A stretch of 64,000 nt of DNA, from positions 6,361,822-6,425,821 of the forward strand of contig CM047806.1 of NCBI GenBank assembly GCA_026214975.1, read 5' to 3'. Source of the DNA: Gentiana macrophylla (Eukaryota > Streptophyta > Magnoliopsida > Gentianales > Gentianaceae). The notes under the pieces are model-generated. The model was not told the DNA's origin. It did not search any database and worked only from the letters and a program-made list of their open reading frames with translations. The first letter of the stretch is position 1. Each line of letters opens with the position of its first letter. Below are positions 33,331 through 44,121 of the stretch, in pieces. Made by a program: the position numbers and the translations under genes.

Positions 33331-35428
33331 TGTTTGATTTTTGCTTTTTGAAACATGGGTCTCCCTCACTTACGTGTCACATTTCCCGTGTCCCGTGCCC
33401 TATAATTACTTCTTTGACGGTTTTGAGTATCGTCAGAAATGAAGTACATGTTATAGACCATCACGAGAAAAATTATGGGATATATTTCACCTTATTTCTA
33501 TAATTAATCATGTCGCTAAATATGTTTTATATTTCTAAGTGACATGTGTTTGAAAATTAGCTTAATCACATCAAATTTAATTTCTATATTTTATATGTGG
33601 CAAAAATATCTTATGATATTATACTTTTTTTTTTAGGGGTTATGATATTGGAAAATGATTTTGGCACAAAATTTCTGTATCTTTATCCTCCGAAATTTGT
33701 GATTTTGTGGTCCAGAATTTTTGTGTTATTTTGTTTTCTTTTTAAGTGTTAAAATGTGTAGTTATAAAATGTTGTGTGGACAAATTCTGTGCCTAAATCA
33801 CTATCCTATGATATTATACTTGCTTGATCAATATTTTATGTGTATTACATTGTTTTTATTTCTATATCAACTTTTTATATGTGACGCAAATTACTTTATA
33901 TCTATTTTATTATTACATGTGTGTCATATTAAGAGTTCTATTCTAGTACTGTCAAATAATTTTGATCATGACATCGCCCTTTTTTTTTTTATAAAAAAAA
34001 CCCTTATATATATGTGACATGTGATATTATATTATTTTATGACACTTCTAAATATATATTATTTGATCTAACAATTTAAATAATATAAAATATATAAACA
34101 TTCGGTCTGTCCACACTCCACAATCCACATCCTAGAAGATCTCCTCCTCGTCTTTCCATTATTAATTGCTCCGAATAATTCAACCAAAAGCGTCATCTTC
34201 ATCGATAATTTTCTGAAAACGTCATTTGCTTTCTCCGTATCCCTCTGCAGTCTTTCTTCTTCCACACCTCTACTCCTCTCCTCTGTGAAGAAATCTACTC
34301 GAAATAGTAAGTATAGTTCCTGTGATGATGTGCTGCGCAAGGTAGAGATAATGAAGAAGAATATTGCTCACGTTGTTGTTGAGTGACGAATGTCCTAAAC
34401 CCCAAAGACTAAAAATAAGCTTTCATGTCTTTTTCATCTGACGAATGAATTACACCAATTTTCTACGCCCAATTTGTTGTAATTTTTACATCAAAAATTT
34501 CTACGTCAAATTTCACCCAAAAAATAATACGCTAAATCGTAGTAATATGCATGCCTCACAAATCTGTAGCTAAAAATGATTCATTAATTAATATCTCTGT
34601 TCGATATGATTATCTGGAGCAATTAATGGAAAGGAGGAGGTTGGGATAGACGAGGAATATTATGAGAAGGGAGGCTAGGAGCTGAGATCTTCTATAGGAT
34701 GTGGACAGATGGGAAATGAGGACGGCACGGCAGGTTTGGATAAAATATTACGGTGCTGATACATTCACTACTTTCCTCCGCTACAATTGCTCGCTACATC
34801 CTACTCGTTACGACAATGATAAGGCATTAAACAGATTTTACGATAATAATATGGGTATTTGTTTATAAGGACTAGTTTGAGTACTTAATTAGACACTTAG
34901 GACACACTTAAATCATATTTGGTTATAAGGACATAAAATTAATAACTACCCCTAATTAATAAATAAAAAACCAGCGCTGATTTTTCTTTGAAGGTCAATT
35001 TCAATTGCACCCGAAGGCTCTCCACCATCTCGAAGATCGGTCATGGACGAAAGAAGATGATGAATGGTTATTAGTCTGATTCAGCCGTCGGTGAGCAAGC
35101 AGAGGACCTCCGATCAGTGTTTTCCGGCGAGGAAGGGCGAGAGGAAAGAAATGGAGACGCATTAATTGCACCCGAAGGGACGACACTACTGGCTCCGTGA
35201 ATGATTTCATGACCTATACTCTCCGTTGCTGGCACCGATGCATCTTCCATCCCCAATTATTAAAGCCAAAGCTTGGAGCTTTAGAGCTGAGTTGAAGCTC
35301 TCTTTTGTAGAAGAAACGCAGGAAATGGGATGGATTAAAGCTATTCCATTAAATATACACTAGCTTTAATCCATCAATATCTTTGTGCATTCATTGCTGG
35401 TTTCATTAACTTGCAAATTCAATCTCAG
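33331..35428. other. AT-rich intergenic sequence, weak ORFs
   Basis: A 90-codon minus-strand ORF (34068-34340) and a 61-69 codon pair on the minus strand (35001-35256, MGMEDASVPATESIG...) have gene-like composition but no recognised family. The second could be a first exon. Nothing else is supported. Confidence 0.3.
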
Positions 35429-36023
35429 GCTACGAGCTTTGGCGGAACAAATATTGACCCTATAGCATGGGAAGACAAGAAGAAGCCTGGTGAATCTCGT
35501 TTTCCAGCTCAGGTATATATAATGTATCTAAATGCATTTTCTTTTGAACTTTGCATTGGATTTTACCGGGTACGTTGGTGGTAATTGATCTAGGACCAAT
35601 AGTGCAATGTTGTCTCTTTTTGGAAAAAAAAAAGTAGTAATATATGTAAGGCTGACATATGCTTTAATCTACTGTCAAGTGGAAGCATTTATAATGTAGC
35701 AATAGCCAATAACATATACCGGTAGATAGGTTATCTTTTTGAAAACAATATATCAATCCTCTTTCAATACTTACATGGAAACTTACACAATATCCATCAA
35801 CATTATAGTCTCATTGCTGGTGTTAAGAATCGAACACACGAGGTGCAATGGGTAATCTAGAAAAGATCAATTGTGGGAAAAATGGTGTATTCATGTGGTG
35901 AATTGTATAACCAAGAAGAAAGGCGGGCGGTTGCATTATGACTCCGTTTATGTGCAGGTTTCTGTAAAGACAAGGAAATCTTGTGAAGATTTGGAGGAGG
36001 ATTCATTTCTTCAAGTCTATTCC
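35429..36023 (+). pseudogene. DCD-domain (B2/NRP-type) gene fragment
   Basis: Exon A (35429-35512) follows CTCAG and encodes FGGTNIDPIAWEDKK-PGESRFPAQ, the conserved core of the plant Development and Cell Death domain. The family usually has Cys-Pro-Gly-Glu-Ser here; this copy has Lys for Cys. An intron (35513-35957) ends in GTGCAG, and exon B continues the domain with VSVKTRKSCEDLEEDSF. Similarity stops within the exon where the duplicated repeat at 36030 begins. No start exon or later domain half is present. DCD proteins act in stress and programmed cell death responses. This is a truncated relic, apparently cut by the repeat. Confidence 0.8.
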
Positions 36024-36029
36024 ACCACC

Positions 36030-36446
36030 GAGCTGTAAAATGGGATGGATTAAAGCTGAAAATTTGACAGCAAAACGCAGCAAGAACAAGCTGTGTTCAT
36101 GAGCAATTTGGAGCAGCTATATCGACAGAAAATTATGAGAAGAATTCGAGCAGCAAGTATGAGCAATTAGCAGTAGATGATTCGAAGCAAATAAGGCATC
36201 AACTTGAGCTGAAACTTAGGCGTGATTGTTGTATATATATATTTGTCGTGAGCTGTAAAATGAGATGGATTAAAGTTGAAAATTTGACAGCAAAACGCAG
36301 CAATAACGAGCAGCTATATTGATAGAAAATTATGAGAAGAATTCGATCAGCAAGTATGAGCAATTAGCAGCACATAATTCGAAGCAAATAAGGCAGCAAC
36401 TTGAGCTGAAATTTAGGCATGATTGTTGTATATATATATTTGTCGA
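36030..36446. repeat. Tandem duplication, about 200-220 bp unit
   Basis: Two copies (36030-36249 and 36250-36446) start GAGCTGTAAAATGGGATGG-like and end TATATATTTGTCG. They differ by small indels and substitutions. The unit contains many GAGCA/AGCAG motifs and no ORF. Confidence 0.88.
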
Positions 36447-36860
36447 AAGAGAATAAAGACATGTCGTTTGGCGAATCCTCATGTCCATTTTGAAGCTAAC
36501 TTTGGAGCTATCATAGATGTTCTCAAGACTTTCTTGAAAAGTAAATCACAAATTTGATATAAAGTTTTCCAGTTTTGTAGCGTTGTTTGGGTAAGAATAA
36601 AGGAAAAGCTCTTTGTTTTTTCTTGTACTCTATAACTCTTTTATCAACTTAGCAATGCAATCATGTGCCAGTATTAGTCTCTTCACAAGGACTGATTTAA
36701 TATCCTTGTAGTACCCTTGCAGCTAAATTTTTGTTTTGAGATTATTTTTGTAACTCCATTAAATCAGGCCCTTGTTTCTATGGGCCTGCTTCATTATATT
36801 TAGAGTATAACTGTGTCCACTCTATTGTTTTAGTTGTTGTACCTCAAAGGAAAGCGTGTT

Positions 36861-36863
<3 letters not shown>
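36447..36863. other. Intergenic sequence
   Basis: Resembles a decayed 3' UTR or retroelement tail. No gene or repeat I can name. Confidence 0.4.

Positions 36864-36927
<64 letters not shown>
36864..36927. repeat. (TA)n microsatellite
   Basis: A TA run of about 64 bp just upstream of the large minisatellite. Confidence 0.97.
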
Positions 36928-36930
<3 letters not shown>

Positions 36931-36964
36931 CTTATGTTGATGGTAATTGTATTTGTAATCCCTC

Positions 36965-37205
36965 TGTCTCTGCATCGGGTGTGGTCACTCCATCGCGGTG
37001 TCTCCGCATAAATTGTTGATGTCACGCATATATGATTACCGATGTCACTACATAAAATGTTGATGTCACTGCATATTTGATTGTTGATGTCACTGCATAA
37101 ATTGTTGATGAAACGCATATATGATTGCCGATGTCACTACATAAAATGTTGATATCACTGCATATATGATTGCCGATGTCACTGCATAAAATGTTGATAT
37201 CACGG
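36965..37205. repeat. Minisatellite, AT-type unit GATGTCACTGCATAAATTGTT
   Basis: About eight units of GATGTCACTGCATA(A/T)A with ATTGTT or TATGATTGCC spacers, at about 25-30 bp period. It shares GA(T/C)GTCACTGCATAAAT with the array at 14395-14835 and likewise lies directly upstream of a GC-rich array on the same strand. Confidence 0.8.
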
Positions 37206-37299
37206 GTCTCTTTTGCTTAAAAGGATGCCTGCGTTTTTTTATTTTATTATGGATACCAACTCTGAGGTTCCTGTTTAGATTCAATTGCCCAATATTCAT
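37206..37299. other. Spacer between minisatellite halves
   Basis: Unique sequence with a T-rich stretch; nothing identified. Confidence 0.5.
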
Positions 37300-39180
37300 C
37301 GCGGTGTCTCTGCATCACGGTGTCACTTCATCGCGGTGTCTCTTCATTGGGAGTGGTCACTGCATCGCGGTGTCTCTGCATCGGGGTGGCCACTGTATCA
37401 CGATGGTCAATAGATTGAGGGTGGTCAATGCATCGCGATGGTCACTGCATTAAAGGTGTCTCTGCATCGTGGCGTCTCTGCATCACGGCGTCTCTGTATC
37501 GGGGGTGGTCACTGCATCGCGGTGTCTCTGCATCGGGGTGGTCACTGCATCGGGGATGGTCACTGCATCACGGTGTATCTTTGCATCGGGGTGGTCACTG
37601 CATCGGGGTGGCCACTGTATCGCGGTGGTCAATAGAAAGAGGGTGGTCAATGCATCACGGTGGTCACTGCATTGGAGGTGTCTCTGCATCGATGTGTCTT
37701 TCCATCGTAGCGTCTCTACATCACGGCATCTCTGCGATCGGGGTGGTCATTTGATCGGGGTGTCTGCGCATCGGGGTGGTCACCGTGATCGTGGTGTTTC
37801 TACTCTACTATATGTGTCACTTCATCCCGGTGTCTCTGCAATGCGATGTCACTTTATCGCGGTGTCTCTGCATCGCGGTTTCGCTTCATCACGGTGTCTT
37901 TGCATCGTGGTGTCTCTGCATCGTGATGTCTATTCATCGCGGTGTATCTTCATCGCGGCTATCTACATCGCGGTGTCTCTAAATCGTCAAATGTTATAAC
38001 GTCGCGATGTCTTTGCATCGTCGTGTCTCTACATCGCAGTGTCTCTGCACCGGAGTGGCCACTGTATCGCGGTGGTCAATAGATTGAGCGTGGTCAATGC
38101 ATCGCAATGGTCACTACATTGGAGGTGTCTCTGCATCGAGGTGTCTTTGCATCGCGGTGTATCTTTATCGGGGTGGTCACTGCTTCGCGGTGTCTCTGCA
38201 TCGGTGGTGGTCACTGCATCGCGGTGTCGCTGCATCGGGGGTGGTCACTGCATCACGGTGTCTCAGCATTGGGGTTGCCACTGCATTGCGGTGTCTCTGC
38301 ATCGGAGGTGGCCACTATATCGCGGTGGTCAATGGATCTGGGGTGGTCAATGCATCGTGATGTCACTTCATCACGGCGTCTCTGTATCGTGGTGTCTCTA
38401 CATCACGGTGTCTCGGCATCGGAGTGGTCACTGCATCGCGGTGTCTCTTCATAGGGATGGTCATTACATCGCGGTGTCACTTCATCGCGGTGTCTCTGCA
38501 TCGGGGGTGGTCACTGTATCGCGGTGTCTCTGCATCGGAGGTGGTCACTGCATCACGGTGCGACTTCATCGAGGCGTCTCTGCATCAGGGGTGTCACTGC
38601 ATCGCGATGGTCAAAGCATCATGGTGGTCACTGCATCACGGTGTCTCTGCATCGGGGGTGATCACTGCATCGTGGTGTCTCTGCATCGGGGGTGGTCACT
38701 CCATCGCGGTGTCTCTGCATCAAAAGTGGTCACTACATCGCGGTGTGACTTCATCGAGGCGTCTCTGCATCAGGGGTGTCACTGCATCTCGATGGTCAAA
38801 GAATCGTGGTGGTCACTGCATCACGATGTCTCTGCATCAGGGTGCTCTGCATCATGGCATCTCTTCATCACGGTGTCTCAACCTCGGGGGTGTCTCTGCA
38901 TCGGGGGTGGTCACTTCATCGATGTCTCTGCAATGCGGTGTAACTTCATCGCGGTGTCTACATCACGGTGTCACTTCATCATGGTCTGCATCGCGGTGTC
39001 TCTACATCATGGTGTCTCTGCATCGCGGTGTCTCTACATCATCAAATGTTATAACATCACGATGTCTTTGCATCGCGGTGTCTTTTCATCGTGGTGTCTT
39101 TGCATCGGGGGTGGTCACTGCATCGCGTGTCTCTGCATCGGGTGGCACTGTATCGCGGTGGTCAATAGATTGAGGGTGAT
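37300..39180. repeat. 16-18 bp minisatellite, CATCGCGGTGTCTCTG / CATCGGGGTGGTCACTG units
   Basis: About 110 tandem units over 1.9 kb. Two unit types alternate: CATCGCGGTGTCTCTG (16 bp) and CATCGGGG(G)TGGTCACTG (17-18 bp), with higher-order blocks repeated (for example 37400-37680 resembles 38040-38120 and 39110-39180). Plus-strand frames stay open and give ORFs of 382, 249 and 176 codons, rich in Ser, His, Cys and Gly, in different frames over the same DNA. That is a property of the unit, not evidence of a gene. Confidence 0.93.
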
Positions 39181-39462
39181 GTTATAAAATTTATTGACCA
39201 CCCGGGGGATGCCTCAATCCTCCTCAACTAAAATTTGGATCATTACCAAGAAATTTAGTATGAAGCTAAAGAGAAATAAAAGGGTGGTGCATCAAGAATC
39301 CGCCATTGATGCAGATGTAGTTTTTTCACCAGCCGTCTTCCACACGTCTTCCTTTTCTACTCCGGCCACCGGTCTGTTCTGTTGCAGCATTAGGAATTGT
39401 ACTCGATTCTTAAAGATGTTTTATTCAATTTGATTGACTCATGAGCTAATCGATTTTATTTA
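39181..39462. other. Intergenic; 79-codon ORF
   Basis: The plus-strand ORF at 39194-39433 has no recognised domain. The sequence lies between the minisatellite and a TIR element. Confidence 0.35.
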
Positions 39463-39806
39463 GTAATAAAATTAGGATTTTAGTTCTCTAAATTAGCCTG
39501 TTTTTTATTTTAGTCCTGCTTCTGTTCCGGTGAGGAAAATAGTCTTCTAAGCTGGGTTTTTTTTTTGGATTTTAGTCCTATCCGCCGGTTTATGCTGACT
39601 GGACACCGGAATCATCAAAAATAACTTATATGGACGCCACATCATATGCCATGTTGGGTCTACGTGGCGGTGGGTCCCATTTCTACCCCATGACTGGACA
39701 CCGGAAGCATAAAAAATAACTTATATGGACGCCACATCATATGTCATGTTGGATCTACGTGGCGGTGGGTCCCATTCACCGGAATCATCAAATTATATGG
39801 ACGCCA

Positions 39807-40311
39807 ATATCCTAGATTTATTTAATATAAGATATTATAATAAATGAGATAAATCAATCTATTATATTTTACTTATTTTATTGGGAAAATATTTTCTTCT
39901 CCTCCACTCTTATAGATGGCTCCATATACACTATAAATATAGTGTGGGTGTCAAGCTCTTTTGTACATCACAATTCCAAAAACTAATAGTTCTTGTGTAA
40001 AATAGAGAGCATCCTATAGAGAGTTGGAGAGAGGGGAAAAGGGCCGGTCTAGCAACCGGAGTTTTTCAATAGCAATCCATGATGGGATTCCGGCGGGCTG
40101 TTCGTGTGGACTAGCGGTAGAGGCCGAACACTTGGGCGACTCTATGCAGAACTACTCTCCTTAGACGGTCAAAGCGTCGATCTTATAGATCAACCAAGGT
40201 AACCACCGTCTACTAGCTTATTAGTTTATTGCTTAAACGAAGTCGATCCTGGTTAAAAGGAAATAAAATTTTGAATTCCGCTGCGTTCACGCGTAGATTT
40301 CCTAATTGACG
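39807..40311 (+). mobile_element. Copia-type solo LTR
   Basis: About 500 bp inserted within a GACGCCA repeat unit, which recurs on both sides. CACTATAAATATAG at about 39938 is a TATA box. The 3' end carries AATTCCGCTGCGTTCACGCG and TAGATTTCCTAAT, typical of plant Copia LTR ends. No internal coding region. The exact boundary bases are uncertain by a few nucleotides. Confidence 0.65.
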
Positions 40312-40490
40312 CCACATCATATGCCATGTTGGATCTACGTGACGGTGGGTCCCATTTCTACCCCATGACTGGACATCGGAATAATCAAAAATAACATATA
40401 TGGACAGCACATCATATGCCATGTTGGATCTACGTGGCGGTGGGTCTCATTTCTACCCCATTTACTAAAAATAAAAAGTTGATGAATAAA

Positions 40491-40548
40491 GGATTCAAAC
40501 CGACGACCTAGTGGTAAACTATCAAATACTTTACCATCTAAGCTACAA
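40491..40548 (-). ncRNA. tRNA-like relic (left TIR arm)
   Basis: On the minus strand, TAGCTTAGATGGTAAAG resembles a box A region and GGTTTGAATCC a box B. It does not fold as an intact tRNA and lacks a proper acceptor stem. A related copy lies inverted at 41223-41278. Confidence 0.4.
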
Positions 40549-41222
40549 CTTTAATGTTCATACTATGACAAGATTTATTACTTATGCAAAATATGGTTTC
40601 CTTTGGTTTAATTTTCCTTGTTAATTTGATGTAGTTCTTTTTTATAAATTAAAAAAAAATACTATCTACGTCCCTAAATGTAAGTGGATTTAGAATTATC
40701 ATATACATTAATAAAGTGATTAAATTTTTTTTGAAACACAGTGATTAATTTTTTTTTTTGAAACACAGTGACTAAATATATTAGACTATAATGTTTGGTT
40801 CTCAAAAAAGACTATAGTGTTTGATATACAATTTGATTATCATTAATTAATGTAATAATTATGATATTAAAAAAGTTGACCGAATATATACAAATTAATA
40901 GTAAGATAAGAAAAAAATTTATAATTATTACTCTTTTTTTTTTATAACAACAACAATAACTACTACTTATCTTGTGGGATATAATTATTACTCTTCTGGT
41001 AATGTATGGTCGACTTACATTAATAATAATAAGAAGAAGAATAATAATAGGTTATAAAAAAAATAAAAATAAAAAAAAAACATTATGCAAGAGCTCTTAT
41101 ATATATATCTTCTACAGTTAAATTAATTTTATAAATAAGTTTATTTAAATTAGGCACATACAATGTTGGAAGAAATGTTATTGTGCATAACTAATTACTT
41201 GTGTAATATAAATATTGATGTT

Positions 41223-41278
41223 ATAGTTTGGATGTCAAAGTGCTTGGTATTTTACTACAAGGTCGCCAGTTCGAATCT
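41223..41278 (+). ncRNA. tRNA-like relic (right TIR arm)
   Basis: ATAGTTTGGATGTCAAAG and CCAGTTCGAATC sit at box A/box B spacing. It is the inverted counterpart of 40491-40548 and likewise not a functional tRNA. Confidence 0.4.
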
Positions 41279-41749
41279 TTTTTCCCTCAACTTTTTATTT
41301 TTAGTAAATGGAGGAGAAATGAGACCCACAAGCCATGTAGGATCCCACGCCATGCTTGGCGTAATCAATTTTAAAATATTAGGTCTTGCGTCAGTGAATA
41401 TCCGTGAGGATGAGAACTAAATCTAAAATAGGCCAACTTAGAGGACTAAAATCCTAATTTAGTCTAAGTAAATAATTATGCTTAACTTAGCCTAAAAAAA
41501 AATTTATGCTTATCTTATTGGTAAACAATATTTTAATATAAACATTTAATTATGAGTTGAGTCTATTTATTTTTATTTGAGTTTTGAATTTGAACAAGTC
41601 AAGTTTGGTCCTGTCCTTTCGTCATAAAAAAAAAAAAAAAGAAAGAAAGAAAGAAAGAAAAGTTTGGTCCTGTCCTGTTTCCTCAAAAGAAAAAAAAAAA
41701 AGTTTGGGTCTCTCATGTATTATGAAATTTATATGAATCCTAAAAAATA

Positions 41750-42023
41750 CTCCCTCCGTCCCATTTTATTTGTCTTGTTTGACTTTTCACACAGATTAAG
41801 AAAAGTGTAATTAATACTTTGAATCACATTAAATGATCCAATATTTTTACACTTATGCCTTTTAATTGTTGTTGGGCGTTTAATCTGCTACACACTTTTT
41901 ATTGTAAATATTGTAAAGAGATAAGGGTATTTAAAGAAATTTAACAATTAATGCACAAAGTGGACACTTATTTTGGGACAAACCAAAAAGGAAACATGGG
42001 CAAATAAAATGGGACGGAGGGAG
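41750..42023. mobile_element. Stowaway-like MITE (274 bp), TA duplication
   Basis: Ends CTCCCTCCGTCCCATTTTAT and its inverted copy, TA at 41748-41749 and 42024-42025. Same family and length as 43109-43382, in opposite orientation. Confidence 0.93.
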
Positions 42024-42025
42024 TA

Positions 42026-42987
42026 CTTGAGTTTACGAGTCCAGCTATTTTGAGTATTAAATAAATCGAGTTTCATCTTGCGTCTTATAAATCAATCAAA
42101 TTCAAATCAATTTTTGAGCTCAAATTTTTTATCGAGTCGAGTTTGAACCCGATTGAGTATCAACGTGATTTGGTTTGATATTCTACCTCACAAGTCTGCA
42201 CCCGACCCTTAAAACAATATTGTCGCCGATTTGAAGAAAGGATGAGGAAATAATTTACAGGGAATTCCGTCTCGTTTGAGAGACATGACAACACAATCGG
42301 AATGACGATGAGACTGTTTTACCATTGACCAATAAATTGTTTACAAGGTAAATCTTCTTCTATGATTAAACGTACCAATGTGTATATTTATAGACCATTG
42401 ATCGCCCCTGCCATATGTCATCTCTAATGGCTAAAAATTAAATGAAGATAGAGAGGTGTAATATAAAGGGCCAGGAGTCCCACTTCAGATTTACGAGCAG
42501 ACCACAACCCCAAGTGAGAGACCGGTCTTATTCTCTTCAGACCACTGCAGGTCGGCTAAGTCACAACGGAGCTGAGCCAGTGCAGTTTAGGCCGAGACGG
42601 CCTAAGGTATAATCCATATAGATTGATATGAGTATGGTCAACCATTGATCAAGGTATAATAGAACATGATGACACCCACAATGTAACGACAACATCAATT
42701 TCCAATAGATAAACATATAAGAGAGTTTGTTAATGGCACCGCAAAGAATCTTCTTTTCAAATCTCAGTGACATTCAATTTTTCAAAAAACATTCCAGAAA
42801 ATCGAATATAAACTCAGCATTGGAGTTTTACAAAAGTAGGCCAAATGTTCATTTTTTGAATTTTATGAAATCAAACCAAACTCAAATTATGATGTCACGG
42901 TAAATTAATAATCGTGTCGATAACAACCTAACATATGAAGGATAGAAATCGAAATCAAGAAATTCTATTAGATGTAGGACCCACCAC
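42026..42987. other. Intergenic sequence
   Basis: No gene is seen. A GC-richer patch (42470-42610) contains GGAGCTGAGCC and CCACTGCAGGTCGG motifs reminiscent of the LTR-like repeats at 30.8-31.1 kb, but too weak to call. Confidence 0.4.
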
Positions 42988-43108
42988 CATAGTTATCAGA
43001 CCCGGCCCGGTCATTGACCCGGAAAAGACATCGGGTCACCGGGTCAGTGGTTCAACCGGTGGGTCAATGGTTCAACCGGTGGGTCACATCATATACTTAA
43101 AAAATATA

Positions 43109-43382
43109 CTCCCTCCGTCCCATTTTATTTGTCCATATTTCCTTTTTGGTTTGTCCCAAAATAAATGTCCACTTTGTACATTAATTGCTAAATTTCTTCA
43201 AATACCCTTTTCTCTTTACAATATTTACAATAAAAAATGTGTAGCATTAAATGCTCCAACAACAACTTAAAGGGTATAAGTGTAAAAATATTAGATCATT
43301 TAATATGATTCAAAGCATTAACTACACTTTTCTTAATCCGTGTGAAAAGTCAAACATGACAAATAAAATGGGACGGAGGGAG
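43109..43382. mobile_element. Stowaway-like MITE (274 bp), nested
   Basis: CTCCCTCCGTCCCATTTTAT termini, TA at 43107-43108 and 43383-43384. It is inserted inside the GC-ended TIR element and is inverted relative to 41750-42023. Confidence 0.93.
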
Positions 43383-43892
43383 TAATTGAATATTCAAAAC
43401 ATAAAGATAAAATAAAATATGACAACCATAATTATTTTCAAAATACTCCAATAAACACAATTACAAATTAGACAACATAAAATGCTCAAATGATTATCTG
43501 TTGTTCAAGTTAAAGTGCAAATAATTAGTCTTTTCTTTAGGTAAGTATTGTAATTTCATGCTTCTGATTTCATACATTCTAAAAACACGTAATACATTCA
43601 ATCCATAATGAAAACAAGTTCATTATCTTCACTTCAAGTTTTCGACCGTAAAAAGAGTACAAATACCCCTAAATACCAATAATTATTTCCTATAAAACAA
43701 AAAAGAATACATACTTCTGCTTGATTTTTTTTGGTTAGAGATCTGCTCGATGTTCTCTTTTTTTTTTTGACAGAATTTGCTCGATATTTTGAGATTTATA
43801 CTATTTAGAACTGGAGATTTTTTTTAGAACCGGCTGAAGGTGAATGAAATCCTGATGACAAAAAAAAAAAAAACTGAGCTGATGGAAAACCG

Positions 43893-44110
43893 CCCGGGTC
43901 ACCGGGTTGACCGGTCCGACCGCCCGGGTCACCGGGTTGACCGGTCCGACCGCCGGGTCGACCGGTTCAACCGCCGGGTCGACCGGTCCGACCACCGGGT
44001 TGGCCGGGCCAGAACGGTTCACTTGCTTAAACGGTCGAATGCTTGACCCGGCCCGGGTTTGGGACCGGGTCACCGGGTCGACCGGTTCGACCGCCGAGCC
44101 GGGCCGGGTC
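43893..44110. repeat. GC-rich subterminal tandem repeat
   Basis: About ten units around CCGGGTTGACCGGTCCGACCG with near-palindromic ACCGGT and GTCGAC cores. Both strands stay open over it, giving spurious mirror ORFs. Confidence 0.8.
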
Positions 44111-44121
44111 TGATAACTATG

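Larger units (their letters stand above)
39463..41462. mobile_element. Long-TIR element (MULE-like) with tRNA-like arms
   Basis: The outer ends are inverted: AAATTAGGATTTTAGTTCTC at the left, and its complement ending CTAATTT at the right. A second inverted block covers TGGGTCTCATTTCT, CCATTTACTAAAAATAAAAAG and a tRNA-like segment (40430-40548 against 41223-41345). The left arm is expanded by imperfect copies of a roughly 95-bp unit (TGGACGCCACATCATATG...GTGGCGGTGGGTCCC) at 39597, 39692, near 40305 and 40400, and by a solo LTR. There is no transposase and no clear target duplication, so the superfamily is inferred. Confidence 0.6.
42988..44121. mobile_element. TIR element with CCGGGTCGACCGG subterminal repeats
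   Basis: Perfect inverted termini of 23 bp start CATAGTTATCAGACCCGG at the left and end CCGGGTCTGATAACTATG at the right. Both subterminal zones are packed with CGGGTCACCGGGT / GGTTCAACCGGT motifs, and the AT-rich core has no transposase. The layout fits a non-autonomous hAT element. I could not find a convincing 8-bp duplication. A Stowaway MITE (43109-43382) is nested inside. Confidence 0.72.

Noticed and set aside
37469..39173. Overlapping 176-, 249- and 382-codon ORFs as a repeat-protein family
   Set aside because: They occupy different frames of the same minisatellite, have no start context or domain, and the period is not a multiple of three.
37300..39180. CRISPR-like array
   Set aside because: Units are contiguous with no unique spacers, and the context is a plant nuclear genome.
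40491..40548. Functional tRNA gene
   Set aside because: Box-like motifs exist but the acceptor and anticodon arms do not pair.
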